Positions 8,268 through 17,800 of a stretch of DNA of 64,000 nucleotides are shown in pieces (positions within the stretch are counted from its first letter, which is position 1; each line of letters opens with the position of its first letter). Source of the stretch: an uncultured Litoreibacter sp. (GTDB taxonomy: Bacteria > Pseudomonadota > Alphaproteobacteria > Rhodobacterales > Rhodobacteraceae); assembly GCF_947487515.1 (NCBI RefSeq), contig NZ_CANKWO010000001.1:372001-436000 (forward strand), given 5' to 3'. The notes beneath the pieces are model-generated. The model saw nothing but the letters and a program-made list of their open reading frames with translations, did no database searches and had not been told where the DNA came from. The position numbers and the translations under genes are program-made.

Positions 8268-11200
8268 CTACTGGGCCGCGATTGCAGGTTCGGTTGAATT
8301 CAGAACCGCCAGAAGCTCTTCGCGACGCTTGGCCGCCGTGGCTTCATTGGCCTGTTTTACCGGACCAAAACCGCGAATTTGCAAAGGCAGTTCAGCCAAG
8401 GCAACCGCCGCTTGTAGATTGGATGCGTTTAGAATTTTGGGCAAATCGGCTTCATATTGTGCGATCAAAGCCCGCTCCATTTTGCGCTCTGCGGTGTAGC
8501 CAAAAATATCGAAAGGCGTTCCGCGCAATCCCTTCATCTTGGCCAAGAGCTTGAAGCCACGCCCCATCCAAGCGCCAAAGGCCCGTTTCACAGGGCGCCC
8601 GTTTGCCCCCATCTTGGACAGCATCGGCGGAGCCATATGATAGGTCAGTTTCAGATCGCCATCAAAGGCCTCTCGCGCTTTGCTTTGCGTCTCCAGATGC
8701 AGCCGTGCCACTTCATATTCATCCTTATATGTCAGCAGCTTATGGTAGCCTTTCGCAATTGCCTCCTTAAGCTGAGCATCCTCAATCGACGCGAGGGTGT
8801 TTTGGTATTTGGCGGCCAGCTCATTCGATTGATAGGCCTGCAAATGCGCCACGCGAAAAGCAATTTTGTCGTTGAGCGTTTTCGGCAACTCCACCAACTC
8901 ACCTGAAATGTAGCTCGCGGCCTGATCGGGATGCTCAGCAGCCCAACGCCCCAAGGCAAAGGCCCGTTTGTTGCGCTCAGGGGCGGCACCGTTCAACTCA
9001 ATCGCTTGCATCAACGCCTTGAAACTAATCGGCAAAAGCCCGCGCTGCCACGCAGCCCCAAAGATCATCATATTGGAATAGATGCTATCGCCCATTAACA
9101 CCCGCGCCAGCTCGGAGGCGTCAAAGAACTGCACCTTATCTTGCAAGCGGGCCTCCAGCGACACTTGCAGCCGGTCGGACGGAATTGAAAACTCCGTATC
9201 TCTTGTGAAATCGCCTGTGATGATCTCGTGATTATTCACCACAGCCCCTGTGCGGTTGGTGGTCATCAACCCCAGTGTTTTCGCGCCAGCTGTGACAACC
9301 AAATCACCACCGATCACAGCGTCGGCCTCACCGGTGGCCACGCGAATGGCGCTGATATCATCGGGCGAATTGGACAGACGGCAATGGATATGCACCGCGC
9401 CGCCCTTTTGGGCCAGCCCCGCCATTTCCATCATTCCAGCCCCCTTCCCATCGAGGTGAGCCGCCATGGCCAGCACCGCCCCGATCGTCACCACCCCAGT
9501 GCCACCGACCCCTGTGATCACAACGTTATGGGTGCCAGTGATCACAGGCAGTTCTGGATCCGGCAAATCTGGCAATTCCACCTCCGTAGTAGCCTGCTTC
9601 TTCAATTGCGCCCCCTCGACGGTCACAAAGGACGGGCAAAAGCCGTTCACGCACGAAAAGTCCTTGTTGCAAGAGGATTGGTCGATGGCCCGCTTTCGGC
9701 CCAATTCAGTTTCCGCAGGCACAATAGAGACGCAGTTGGATTGAACGCCACAATCGCCACATCCTTCGCAGATATCCGTGTTGATAAAGACCCGCTTGTC
9801 AGGGTCAGGAAACAACCCGCGCTTGCGGCGGCGGCGTTTTTCGGCCGCGCAGGTCTGGATGTAGACGATTGCAGACACCCCTTTGACCTTGCTCATCTTT
9901 TCTTGAACTGCAGGCAGCTCCGAACGCTCAAAATGCTCCAGGTCCGACGGGAATTGCTTGAAGTCGACATCTTCCTTTTCGTCGTAAACCACCACGAGAT
10001 CTTTGATCCCCATGGCTTTCAATTCGGCAACGATCCGTGGCGCATCAAGCCCCCCTTCATTGCCCTGCCCGCCGGTCATCGCAACGGCGTCATTGAACAG
10101 CAGCTTATATGTAATATTCGTCCCCGCCGCGATCGCCGCACGAACTGCCTGAATGCCAGAGTGATTGTAAGTACCGTCCCCAAGGTTCTGAAAGACGTGA
10201 TCACGGGTGCTAAAAGGCGCCTCGCCAATCCAATTCGCGCCCTCGCCGCCCATTTGAGTAAAACCCACCGTTTCACGATCCATCCATTGAACCATGTAGT
10301 GACACCCGATCCCCGCATAGGCACGCGAGCCCTCGGGCACTTTGGTGGAGCTGTTGTGAGGGCAACCAGAACAAAAGAATGGTAAGCGCGCAGCGATGTC
10401 TTGCGCATTGTCGGACCGCTTGGCCTCGGCCAAACTGGCCAGCCCCGCTTCTATCCGATCCGTGCGCCGCCCTTCCTCAATCAGTATTGCGCCAAGTTTC
10501 TCTGCAATATCAAGGGGATCAAGCGCTGACCTTGTGGGGAACAATTCTTTGCGACGGCCCGCCTCGACCGCGTCGCCCTTGTGCCAGCCGTACACGCGGC
10601 GGCCTTTGCGATTGTCGAAGATCGCCTCCTTGATTTGCACTTCGATGAGCTTGCGCTTTTCCTCAACGACCACGATCAAATCCAGCCCTTCGGCGAATTC
10701 TTCGAAACTGTCCATATCCAAGGGCCAGACCTGCCCGACCTTATACATTGTCAGCCCCAGCTGCTCCGCCTCTTGGGCGTCTATGCCCAACAACGAAAAG
10801 GCATGCAGCAGATCAAGGTAGTTTTTACCCGCGGCCACGAAGCCGATTTTTGCCCCCGGCTTCCCCCAGATGCGTTTGTCGATTTTATTAGCTTTTGCAA
10901 AGGCTTCCGCCGCAAACCTACGATGATCAATGACCCGTGCCTCTTGCAACTGAGGCGTGTCGACAAGCCGGATGTTCAGCCCGCCTTCGGGCATGTCAAA
11001 CTCGGGTGTGACAAACGACATGCGGTTCGGGTCCCCATCCACAACAGAAGTCACCTCAATCGTGTCCTTCATGGTTTTCAACCCGACCCAAAGGCCGGAA
11101 AAGCGTGATAAGGCCCATCCGTACAAACCGTAATCCAGAATTTCCTGAACACCGGCTGGCGACAAAACCGGCATATAGGCGTCGACCATCGCCCAATCTG

Positions 11201-11675
11201 ACTGGTGCAATGTCGTGGAAGATTCACCTGTGTGATCATCCCCCATAGCCATGAGCACGCCACCATGAGGAGATGTCCCCGCCATATTCGCGTGGCGCAT
11301 CACATCCCCCGACCGATCAACGCCAGGCCCTTTGCCGTACCACATGCCAAAAACGCCGTCATAGCGCCCTTCTCCGCGCAGCTCCGCTTGTTGCGAGCCC
11401 CAGATCGCCGTGGCGGCAAGGTCTTCGTTCAACCCCAGCTGGAACGTGATATCCGCCGGAGCCAGCACCTTTTCCGCCCGCGACATTTGCATATCAACCG
11501 CCCCCAAGGGAGACCCGCGATACCCCGTCACCAAACCGGCCGTGTTCAACCCCGCCGCGGCATCTCGGGCCTTTTGCATCAACACCAGACGCACAAGCGC
11601 CTGTGTGCCATTCAGCAAGACCGGTGACTTTTCCAGATCAAACCGGTCATTCAAAGAGATTGATTGTTTGCCCAT
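8268..11675 (-). CDS. Indolepyruvate:ferredoxin oxidoreductase, fused alpha-gamma subunits
   Basis: 1135-aa fused enzyme that oxidatively decarboxylates aryl-2-oxoacids to aryl-acyl-CoA, reducing ferredoxin, in aromatic amino acid degradation. The N-terminal two-thirds holds pyruvate:ferredoxin oxidoreductase-like and thiamine-diphosphate domains (for example GYRGSPLGAVD near residue 53 and a GQGNEGG segment). A Cys-rich cluster-binding segment follows (CEGCGDCGVQSNC and CVNGFC). The C-terminal third is the gamma domain with VVITGVGGTGVVTIGA and MAGLAQKGGAV. Fused forms of this length are typical of Proteobacteria. Divergent from the LysR regulator at 11826. Confidence 0.93.
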   Translation of the reverse strand: MGKQSISLNDRFDLEKSPVLLNGTQALVRLVLMQKARDAAAGLNTAGLVTGYRGSPLGAVDMQMSRAEKVLAPADITFQLGLNEDLAATAIWGSQQAELRGEGRYDGVFGMWYGKGPGVDRSGDVMRHANMAGTSPHGGVLMAMGDDHTGESSTTLHQSDWAMVDAYMPVLSPAGVQEILDYGLYGWALSRFSGLWVGLKTMKDTIEVTSVVDGDPNRMSFVTPEFDMPEGGLNIRLVDTPQLQEARVIDHRRFAAEAFAKANKIDKRIWGKPGAKIGFVAAGKNYLDLLHAFSLLGIDAQEAEQLGLTMYKVGQVWPLDMDSFEEFAEGLDLIVVVEEKRKLIEVQIKEAIFDNRKGRRVYGWHKGDAVEAGRRKELFPTRSALDPLDIAEKLGAILIEEGRRTDRIEAGLASLAEAKRSDNAQDIAARLPFFCSGCPHNSSTKVPEGSRAYAGIGCHYMVQWMDRETVGFTQMGGEGANWIGEAPFSTRDHVFQNLGDGTYNHSGIQAVRAAIAAGTNITYKLLFNDAVAMTGGQGNEGGLDAPRIVAELKAMGIKDLVVVYDEKEDVDFKQFPSDLEHFERSELPAVQEKMSKVKGVSAIVYIQTCAAEKRRRRKRGLFPDPDKRVFINTDICEGCGDCGVQSNCVSIVPAETELGRKRAIDQSSCNKDFSCVNGFCPSFVTVEGAQLKKQATTEVELPDLPDPELPVITGTHNVVITGVGGTGVVTIGAVLAMAAHLDGKGAGMMEMAGLAQKGGAVHIHCRLSNSPDDISAIRVATGEADAVIGGDLVVTAGAKTLGLMTTNRTGAVVNNHEIITGDFTRDTEFSIPSDRLQVSLEARLQDKVQFFDASELARVLMGDSIYSNMMIFGAAWQRGLLPISFKALMQAIELNGAAPERNKRAFALGRWAAEHPDQAASYISGELVELPKTLNDKIAFRVAHLQAYQSNELAAKYQNTLASIEDAQLKEAIAKGYHKLLTYKDEYEVARLHLETQSKAREAFDGDLKLTYHMAPPMLSKMGANGRPVKRAFGAWMGRGFKLLAKMKGLRGTPFDIFGYTAERKMERALIAQYEADLPKILNASNLQAAVALAELPLQIRGFGPVKQANEATAAKRREELLAVLNSTEPAIAAQ

Positions 11676-11825
11676 GCCGCGCCTCCCAGTGCTCAGGTTT
11701 TAAGCACTATAGGTCATAAAAGCTGACCTACCAAGAAAATTTTTCCAAATGAACGCTTTTCTGATATTAAATGCATGGATAAACAGCGCACAGATTGAGT
11801 GATTTCATAAGAAAGTGGGTCCTTT

Positions 11826-12731
11826 ATGGATTGGGACAAATTACGAATTTTTCACGCCGTTGCCGATGCCGGCAGCCTCACACATGCCGGTGACACCCTC
11901 CACTTGTCGCAATCTGCAGTGTCGCGGCAGGTGCGTGCGCTTGAAGAATCGCTCAATACGACCCTGTTCCACCGCCACGCGCGCGGATTGATTCTGACCG
12001 AGCAAGGCGAGCTTTTGTTTGACGCCACCCGCGCGATGACCAAACGGCTGGACGCGGCCTCGGCGCGCATTCGCGACAGCGAGGAAGAAGTATTTGGTGA
12101 ACTGCGGATCACCACCACCATCGGTTTTGGCTCCTTGTGGTTGGCCCCGCGCCTGTCCCGCCTCTACGAGAAATATCCCGACCTGAACATCAATCTGATG
12201 CTGGACGAACGCGTGCTTGACCTGCCCATGCGCGAAGCCGATGTGGCCATCCGCATGAAGGAGCCGTCACAGGCCGATCTGGTGCGCAAACGGTTAATGT
12301 CGGTGCGCATGCGCCTATACGCATCCCGCGATTATCTCGGCAATCATGACATCCCTCACGCCATGGAAGATCTTCGCGATCACCGCCTGATCTGCCAGAA
12401 TGTAGATTCCGAACAGGTCTCTGCTGGCGCGACTTTGGTGCGCGAATTGATGAGCTATGAGCTGCCAAATGTTTTGACCGTGAATAACTACTTTGGTTGC
12501 TTGCAAGCGGTGCGAAATGGCTTGGGCATCGGCGTTTTGCCCGATTATGTCGCCATTGATGACCCTGAAATCATCCGCGTTTTGCCCGATGTCGAATCGA
12601 ATGCCGTGCCCGTTTTCTTGGCATTTCCGGAAGAATTGAGGCAATCAAAGCGGATTTCAGCCTTCCGCGACTTCGTTTTGGAGCAAATCGGAGAGCAACG
12701 AAAACGGGCACAACTGATTGAAAAAGAGTAA
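11826..12731 (+). CDS. LysR-family regulator of the LsrB/VtlR type
   Basis: 301-aa LysR-type regulator. The N-terminal winged helix (MDWDKLRIFHAVADAGSLTH... LSQSAVSRQVRALE... FHRHARGLILTEQGE) closely resembles LsrB of Sinorhizobium and VtlR of Brucella and Agrobacterium as I know those sequences. The C-terminal effector domain (about 95-295) is intact. In those relatives the regulator activates the adjacent AbcR small RNA. Here a short transcript with matching features follows at 12827-12897, with a LysR-type palindrome in between. It is divergent from the indolepyruvate oxidoreductase gene, which it might also control. Confidence 0.88.
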   Translation: MDWDKLRIFHAVADAGSLTHAGDTLHLSQSAVSRQVRALEESLNTTLFHRHARGLILTEQGELLFDATRAMTKRLDAASARIRDSEEEVFGELRITTTIGFGSLWLAPRLSRLYEKYPDLNINLMLDERVLDLPMREADVAIRMKEPSQADLVRKRLMSVRMRLYASRDYLGNHDIPHAMEDLRDHRLICQNVDSEQVSAGATLVRELMSYELPNVLTVNNYFGCLQAVRNGLGIGVLPDYVAIDDPEIIRVLPDVESNAVPVFLAFPEELRQSKRISAFRDFVLEQIGEQRKRAQLIEKE

Positions 12732-12741
12732 TTTAGGGCTT

Positions 12742-12762
12742 GCTATGCACTAGACGCATAGC
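12742..12762. promoter_or_regulatory. LysR-type inverted repeat upstream of the sRNA candidate
   Basis: Perfect inverted repeat GCTATGC-N7-GCATAGC containing the LysR T-N11-A pattern. Its centre (12752) lies about 75 bp before the predicted transcription start near 12827, the usual position of a LysR recognition site at an activated promoter. Likely binding site of the adjacent LsrB/VtlR-like protein. Confidence 0.55.
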
Positions 12763-12791
12763 CGCTATGATTCAAAAAACGCCTATTTTTC

Positions 12792-12820
12792 TTGATCCAA
12801 GCCCCCCTGATGCCTAGTTC
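12792..12820 (+). promoter_or_regulatory. Predicted promoter of the sRNA candidate
   Basis: TTGATC (12792-12797) is separated by 17 nt from TAGTTC (12815-12820). The -35 is fair and the -10 weak, as expected for a promoter that needs an activator. Predicted start near 12827. Confidence 0.4.
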
Positions 12821-12826
12821 ATAGTC

Positions 12827-12897
12827 ACTGGGAGACACCATGTGTTTCCCACCTCCCTGTTGGACTTCGGCCGAGCTTAGCGCTCGGCCTTTTTTTT
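12827..12897 (+). ncRNA. Candidate AbcR-like (alpha-r15) trans-acting sRNA
   Basis: About 70 nt, between the LsrB/VtlR-like gene and the Dabb gene. It contains an exposed pyrimidine-rich segment TTTCCCACCTCCCTG (12844-12858), complementary to Shine-Dalgarno sequences, and ends with a strong Rho-independent terminator. AbcR RNAs of Rhizobiales carry CUCCCA-type anti-SD loops and lie beside this same regulator type. It is shorter than the rhizobial AbcR RNAs (about 110-130 nt). The whole 310-nt gap 12732-13041 holds no convincing ORF apart from this locus. Class assignment is inference. Confidence 0.55.
12869..12897 (+). terminator. Rho-independent terminator of the sRNA candidate
   Basis: Perfect 8-bp stem GGCCGAGC/GCTCGGCC (12869-12876 and 12882-12889), 5-nt loop, followed by eight T. 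Confidence 0.9.
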
Positions 12898-13041
12898 GCG
12901 CAAACGGCAAACCACAGGTCGCCAATAGAAGCCTGCGCCTTGCTCACAAGGTTATCATCCGGTTTAGGACTGGCGTATCTCCCCCTGTCCTGATACCGCG
13001 ATCCACTAAGATTTCCACTGCCCATGACCAAGAGGTTCCCC

Positions 13042-13335
13042 ATGTCAGCCCGCCCGAACATTCGACATGTTGTCTTTTTCAGCGCCAAAGAAAAAACCGA
13101 CGTCGCGCGCATCATTGAGGGGCTTTCGTTGCTTGGAGGCATTCCCGACGCAGAGGTCTTTGAGGTGCGCAAGAACACCCGTGACGACGCCCTATCAGGA
13201 GAGGTTGACGTCGTCGTCTATGCAGAATTCGCCAGCCAAGAGGCGCTAACCGCCTATAAGTCTCACCCGCTATATGCGGAAGCGATCGACATTGTACGCC
13301 CCCTGCGTGACCTTCGGATTGCTGCGGACTTCTAG
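13042..13335 (+). CDS. Dabb (stress-responsive A/B barrel) protein
   Basis: 97-aa dimeric alpha-beta barrel protein of the Dabb family: NIRHVVFFSAKEKTD... VDVVVYAEFASQEALTAYKSHPLYAEA. The His-Val-Val-Phe-Phe strand and the AYKSHPLY segment are the family hallmarks. Start chosen at 13042 (MSARPNIRH) with AGAGG 5-6 nt upstream; the ATG at 13024 has no good ribosome-binding site. Function of the family is poorly defined. pabB begins 3 nt after its stop. Confidence 0.85.
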   Translation: MSARPNIRHVVFFSAKEKTDVARIIEGLSLLGGIPDAEVFEVRKNTRDDALSGEVDVVVYAEFASQEALTAYKSHPLYAEAIDIVRPLRDLRIAADF

Positions 13336-13337
13336 CC

Positions 13338-14465
13338 TTGGCTCCTGTCGCGCGCCCACATCAGGTTTTGTTTGACGCCGGCCCTCTGGCGGGGGCCACG
13401 GAATTTGGCGCCCCCCTTCGCATCATACGTGCGGATGCTGCCGAAGAGGTCGCCGCCGCATTTCAGGCCATGGAAGACGCCAAGGCGCAAGGTCACTGGC
13501 TCGCGGGATACGCCAGCTACGAGTTGGGATATGCCTTCTCCTCCAAGCTGCGCCCATTGATGCCCGAAAACCGCGAGGTGCCTTTGGTACATTTTGGCGT
13601 GTTTGAGCATCCGGTAGCTGCACAAATCCCCCCCCACAGCGCAGCTTCGCCGCTGACACCCCCAGTCGCGATGTGGGATGAAGACCAATACACCAAGGCC
13701 TTTGCGCAGGTGAAAGATTTCATCAGCGCGGGCGACATCTATCAAGCCAACCTGACGTTTCCCCTGCAAACGCGATACAGCGGCACGCCAATGGAGCTCT
13801 ACCGACACCTGTGCGCCAAGCAGCCCGTGCCATATGGCGCTTTCGTAGATTTGGGCGGCCCTGCAGTTTTGTCCCGCTCCCCAGAGCTGTTCTTTGCAAT
13901 TGACAACGAAGGTCGCATTGAGGCCAACCCGATGAAAGGCACCGCCGCGCGCGGGGCGACACCACAGCAAGATGCGGCGCAGATTGACTGGCTGCGATCC
14001 TCGAAGAAAAATCGCGCTGAAAACCTCATGATTGTCGACTTGATGCGCAATGACATAAGCAAGATGGCCGAAATCGGCAGCGTCAAAGTGCCCGACCTGT
14101 TTGAAATCGAGACCTATGTCACCTTGCACCAGATGACCTCGCGCGTCGTGGCCCAATTGCTGCCGAACCTGACCTTGCACGACATATTCGCTGCCCTCTT
14201 CCCGTGCGGCTCAATCACGGGGGCGCCAAAAATCAGGGCGATGCAGATCATCCGGTCTTTGGAAGAGAACCCGCGCGGGGCCTATTGCGGGGCCATCGGC
14301 TGGATCGCACCTGACGGCGCCATGCAGTTCAATGTGGCGATCAGAACCCTCACCTGTTTTGATGACGGCACAGCGCGTCTCAACGTCGGTGGCGGCGTTG
14401 TTTATGACAGCGAAGCGGCGGATGAATACCGCGAAGCGCTCCTAAAATCGGCATTTGTCCGATAA
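13338..14465 (+). CDS. pabB: Aminodeoxychorismate synthase component I
   Basis: 375-aa chorismate-binding enzyme that makes 4-amino-4-deoxychorismate for folate synthesis. The C-terminal chorismate domain is intact: SPELFFAIDN, NPMKGTAARG, AENLMIVDLMRND, the CGSITGAPKIRAM signature and YCGAIGW. The length fits stand-alone PabB rather than anthranilate synthase TrpE. It appears to start with TTG directly after the Dabb stop, probably by translational coupling; no ATG lies near the expected N-terminus. The lyase PabC and the glutaminase PabA are not in the window. Confidence 0.9.
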   Translation: MAPVARPHQVLFDAGPLAGATEFGAPLRIIRADAAEEVAAAFQAMEDAKAQGHWLAGYASYELGYAFSSKLRPLMPENREVPLVHFGVFEHPVAAQIPPHSAASPLTPPVAMWDEDQYTKAFAQVKDFISAGDIYQANLTFPLQTRYSGTPMELYRHLCAKQPVPYGAFVDLGGPAVLSRSPELFFAIDNEGRIEANPMKGTAARGATPQQDAAQIDWLRSSKKNRAENLMIVDLMRNDISKMAEIGSVKVPDLFEIETYVTLHQMTSRVVAQLLPNLTLHDIFAALFPCGSITGAPKIRAMQIIRSLEENPRGAYCGAIGWIAPDGAMQFNVAIRTLTCFDDGTARLNVGGGVVYDSEAADEYREALLKSAFVR

Positions 14466-14566
14466 GCCGCATACAGAAGCGCAAAGAATAGCAAGCCCCC
14501 CCTTCCCCCTAGCCCGCCTGTGCAATAAGAGGTGCGCAAGCGCATATGACTTGGGGAATTCACGGA

Positions 14567-16726
14567 ATGCAAGAACCACAAATCAACGATGAACTCATCG
14601 CGGCACACGGGCTATCACCCGACGAATACCAGCGCATCCTAGAGATCATCGGACGCGAACCGACCTTCACCGAGCTTGGCATTTTCTCAGCCATGTGGAA
14701 CGAGCATTGCTCCTATAAATCCTCCAAAAAGTGGCTGCGCACCCTGCCCACCGAAGGCCCGCAGGTCATCTGTGGCCCAGGTGAAAATGCAGGAATCGTC
14801 GACATTGGCGACGGGCAAGCTGTTGTTTTCAAAATGGAAAGCCATAACCACCCGTCCTACATCGAGCCCTACCAAGGGGCAGCCACCGGCGTGGGCGGCA
14901 TTTTGCGCGACGTCTTCACCATGGGCGCGCGCCCGATTGCGGCGATGAACTCCCTTTCCTTTGGCGAGCCCGAGCACCACAAAACGCGCCAGCTTGTATC
15001 TGGTGTGGTGGCAGGCGTTGGCGGCTATGGCAACTGCTTCGGTGTGCCAACCGTGGGCGGCGAAGTGCGCTTCCACCCAGCCTATAATGGCAACTGCCTT
15101 GTGAACGCTTTCGCCGCTGGCATCGCGGACACGGATAAGATTTTCTACTCTGCGGCCTCCGGTGTCGGTATGCCTGTCGTCTATCTTGGCGCAAAAACCG
15201 GCCGAGACGGCGTGGGCGGTGCGACAATGGCCTCTGCCGAGTTCGACGACAGCATTGAGGACAAGCGCCCCACCGTTCAGGTCGGTGACCCTTTCACCGA
15301 AAAGCGCCTGATGGAAGCCACGCTGGAATTGATGCAAACCGGCGCCGTGATCTCAATTCAGGACATGGGGGCCGCCGGCCTCACCTGTTCCGCCGTTGAG
15401 ATGGGCGACAAAGGTGGCTTGGGCGTCAAGCTGAACCTCGAGGATGTCCCGCAGCGCGAAGAAAACATGACCGCCTACGAGATGATGCTGTCTGAATCCC
15501 AAGAACGCATGCTGATGGTGCTGAAGCCAGAACTTGAAGCCGAAGCACGCGCTGTTTTCGTCAAATGGGATCTCGACTTTGCCATCGTCGGTGAAACCAT
15601 CGCCGAGGACCGCTTCTTGGTGCTGCATAACGGCGAAGTCAAAGCAGATTTGCCATTGGCAACCCTGTCCGGCTCTGCGCCAGAGTATGACCGCCCTTGG
15701 GTGGAAACCCCCGCCGCGGAACCACTGGAAGACCTGCCGCAAGTTGACGCCATTGATGCGCTTCGCATGATCCTGACCAGCCCCAATTATGCGCGCAAGC
15801 AATGGGTCTGGGAGCAATACGACAGCCAAGTCATGGCCGACACGATTGTGGCCCCTGGTGCGGGCGCGGGCATCGTGCGGGTGCATGGCACCAACAAGGC
15901 GCTGGCCTTCACGTCGGATGTGACCCCGCGCTACGTCAAAGCCAACCCTGTTGAGGGCGGCAAGCAAGCCGTGGCAGAAGCCTATCGCAACTTGACAGCC
16001 GTGGGGGCCGTGCCATTGGCCACCACCGACAACATGAACTTCGGCAACCCAGAGAAGCCTGAAATCATGGGGCAATTCGTCGGCGCCATCAAAGGCATCG
16101 GCGCAGCTGTAGACGCTTTGGACATGCCAATCGTATCCGGCAACGTCTCGCTTTATAACGAGACCGACGGCACAGGCATCCTGCCCACCCCAACCATCGG
16201 GGCCGTGGGCCTGATCGACCACACCGACCACATCATTTCGGGCACCGCGCGCGAGGGTCATGTGTTGTTGATGGTTGGTGAGACTGAAGGCCATCTTGGC
16301 CAATCCGCCCTGTTGGCTGAAGTCTTCAACCGCGAAGACGGCGACGCGCCTGCGGTCGATCTGGCAGCAGAAAAGCTGAACGGTGACTTCATTCGCACCG
16401 AGCGGGAATGGATCGACGTCTGCACAGACGTCTCCGATGGCGGCGTCGCAGTCGCGGCTTTCGAGATGGCCGATGCCGCGGGCGTCGGGGTTACCTTGGA
16501 CGATGACACCACCGCACAAGCCTTTGGCGAGGATCAAGCCCGCTACCTGATCGCCTGCTCCTTCGACAAGGCCGAGGCCTTGATGGGGGCGGCTGGCAAG
16601 GCAGGCGTGACGCTTACCACAATCGGTAAATTCGGCGGCGACACAGTCGCAATCGGGTCGTCCTCTGCCCCATTGGCGGAGTTGTCCGAGGTGTATCACA
16701 GCAGCTTCGAAGCGGCTGTCGGTTAG
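14567..16726 (+). CDS. purL: Phosphoribosylformylglycinamidine synthase subunit PurL
   Basis: 719-aa ATP-dependent synthetase subunit of purine biosynthesis, converting FGAR to FGAM with ammonia supplied by PurQ. Family motifs include [13 protein letters not shown] with the conserved His, a Gly-rich [18 protein letters not shown] segment and AM-synthase repeats in both halves ([11 protein letters not shown] and [11 protein letters not shown]). Start at 14567 ([11 protein letters not shown]) fits homologues; the in-frame ATG at 14546 adds seven residues. Small PurL form without the fused glutaminase; purQ and purS are elsewhere. Confidence 0.96.
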   Translation: MQEPQINDELIAAHGLSPDEYQRILEIIGREPTFTELGIFSAMWNEHCSYKSSKKWLRTLPTEGPQVICGPGENAGIVDIGDGQAVVFKMESHNHPSYIEPYQGAATGVGGILRDVFTMGARPIAAMNSLSFGEPEHHKTRQLVSGVVAGVGGYGNCFGVPTVGGEVRFHPAYNGNCLVNAFAAGIADTDKIFYSAASGVGMPVVYLGAKTGRDGVGGATMASAEFDDSIEDKRPTVQVGDPFTEKRLMEATLELMQTGAVISIQDMGAAGLTCSAVEMGDKGGLGVKLNLEDVPQREENMTAYEMMLSESQERMLMVLKPELEAEARAVFVKWDLDFAIVGETIAEDRFLVLHNGEVKADLPLATLSGSAPEYDRPWVETPAAEPLEDLPQVDAIDALRMILTSPNYARKQWVWEQYDSQVMADTIVAPGAGAGIVRVHGTNKALAFTSDVTPRYVKANPVEGGKQAVAEAYRNLTAVGAVPLATTDNMNFGNPEKPEIMGQFVGAIKGIGAAVDALDMPIVSGNVSLYNETDGTGILPTPTIGAVGLIDHTDHIISGTAREGHVLLMVGETEGHLGQSALLAEVFNREDGDAPAVDLAAEKLNGDFIRTEREWIDVCTDVSDGGVAVAAFEMADAAGVGVTLDDDTTAQAFGEDQARYLIACSFDKAEALMGAAGKAGVTLTTIGKFGGDTVAIGSSSAPLAELSEVYHSSFEAAVG

Positions 16727-16810
16727 GAGTTGGCGAGTTGAGGGTTGTCACCTCTTCACCGGCTCCCTACCTTTCTAAAAACGACCACTCAACAGGAGCC
16801 AAGTGCGCCC

Positions 16811-17035
16811 ATGCTACCCAAAGATATCGAAGACCTGATCCGTATCGGCTTTCCTAACGCTCAGATCGCGGTTCAAGGCGACGACGGCGCGCATTTCTCG
16901 GCGCTGGTGGTGGACGAAAGTTTCAAAGGTCAAAACCGCGTGCAGCAACAACGCGCGGTGATGGCCACCGTTAAAGCCAAGGTGGACAGCGGCGAATTGC
17001 ACGCGCTGGCCCTGACAACAAAAGCACCGGAGTAA
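16811..17035 (+). CDS. bolA: BolA-family protein
   Basis: 74-aa BolA-like protein (MLPKDIEDLIRIGFPNAQ... DGAHFSALVVDESFKGQNRVQQQRAV). The conserved His in AHFSALVV and the FKGQNRVQQQR helix are the family signature; the His contributes to [2Fe-2S] binding with monothiol glutaredoxins. The glutaredoxin gene follows after 3 nt, the classic partner arrangement for iron-sulfur trafficking. The start at 16811 is the family-like one; the longer frame from 16745 is not supported. Confidence 0.93.
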   Translation: MLPKDIEDLIRIGFPNAQIAVQGDDGAHFSALVVDESFKGQNRVQQQRAVMATVKAKVDSGELHALALTTKAPE

Positions 17036-17038
17036 GTC

Positions 17039-17401
17039 ATGACTGACGCAAACGCACAGATCAAAGAAACCGTGGATGGCAACGATGTTGTCTTGTTCAT
17101 GAAAGGCACCTCCGAGATGCCGCAATGTGGCTTCTCGTCCAAAGTGGCGGGCGTGCTGAACTACATGGGTGTTCAGTACAAAGACGTGAATGTTCTGGCC
17201 GACGACGCTATCCGGTCCGGCATCAAAGAGTTTTCCGATTGGCCGACGATCCCGCAACTCTACGTCAAAGGCGAATTCGTTGGCGGGTGCGATATCATCA
17301 CGGAGATGACGCTTTCGGGAGAATTGGATACCCTGCTAGAGCAAAATGCTGTTAGCTTCGACAAAGATGCGGCGAACAAGATCCGCGAACACAACAGCTA
17401 A
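17039..17401 (+). CDS. grxD: Monothiol glutaredoxin, Grx4 family
   Basis: 120-aa CGFS-type glutaredoxin that holds a glutathione-ligated [2Fe-2S] cluster with BolA and transfers it to client proteins. Active-site Cys30 lies in QCGFSSK, followed by the glutathione-binding WPTIPQLYV and GGCDI motifs, all intact. It lies between bolA and a degenerate paralogue of itself at 17414, making a three-gene unit with gaps of 3 and 12 nt. Confidence 0.96.
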   Translation: MTDANAQIKETVDGNDVVLFMKGTSEMPQCGFSSKVAGVLNYMGVQYKDVNVLADDAIRSGIKEFSDWPTIPQLYVKGEFVGGCDIITEMTLSGELDTLLEQNAVSFDKDAANKIREHNS

Positions 17402-17413
17402 GGGGAACGGACC

Positions 17414-17779
17414 ATGGCCGATGAAATTGAAGACTATCTAGCCGACATCTTCTCTAAGCATCGCGTGGTCTTGTTCATGAATGGCACGCTTGACGCGCCT
17501 ATGGACGCTGAATCGATGATGGCGCGGGACCTTCTTTCGTCCCTTCAGGTGGAGTTCCATCCGGTCAATCTAAGCCGCGACCCCCGCCTGTTGCCCGCCG
17601 TCCAGAAACGGTCTGAATGGGAACAGGTGGCGCAGGTGTTTATCGATGGGACCTACTTCATTGACAGCTTCAACTTGGGGCCAGCGCTGAAGTCCAAACA
17701 GTTTGATAAATATCTGACTTCGAAGAATGTTCACTTCGACAAAGCGGCGGCCGACAACTTCCGAGACATGAACAAATAG
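17414..17779 (+). CDS. Cysteine-free glutaredoxin paralogue
   Basis: 121-aa protein clearly homologous to the preceding GrxD along its length (VVLFMNGT for VVLFMKGT, a shared HFDKAAADNFR-like C-terminus), but the CGFS active site is replaced by DAES, the WPTIPQL glutathione loop by WEQVAQV and GGCDI by IDSFN. The chain contains no cysteine at all, so neither thiol chemistry nor the usual cluster binding is possible. The frame is open with a good GGGGAACGG ribosome-binding site, so it is an expressed-looking gene, not a decayed one. It probably arose by tandem duplication; a structural or regulatory role beside GrxD/BolA is inferred. Confidence 0.85.
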   Translation: MADEIEDYLADIFSKHRVVLFMNGTLDAPMDAESMMARDLLSSLQVEFHPVNLSRDPRLLPAVQKRSEWEQVAQVFIDGTYFIDSFNLGPALKSKQFDKYLTSKNVHFDKAAADNFRDMNK

Positions 17780-17800
17780 CGTCCTAAATTTAAACGAAAA

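Noticed and set aside
9228-10385. 385-aa plus-strand open frame inside the indolepyruvate oxidoreductase gene
   Set aside because: Shadow of a long, well-supported minus-strand gene; no motif or ribosome-binding site.
12839-13118. Open frame starting MCFPPPCW across the sRNA terminator
   Set aside because: It runs through a strong terminator and overlaps the Dabb gene out of frame; the RNA interpretation fits better.
15353-16699. 448-aa minus-strand open frame opposite purL
   Set aside because: Shadow; purL is complete and conserved over the same bases.
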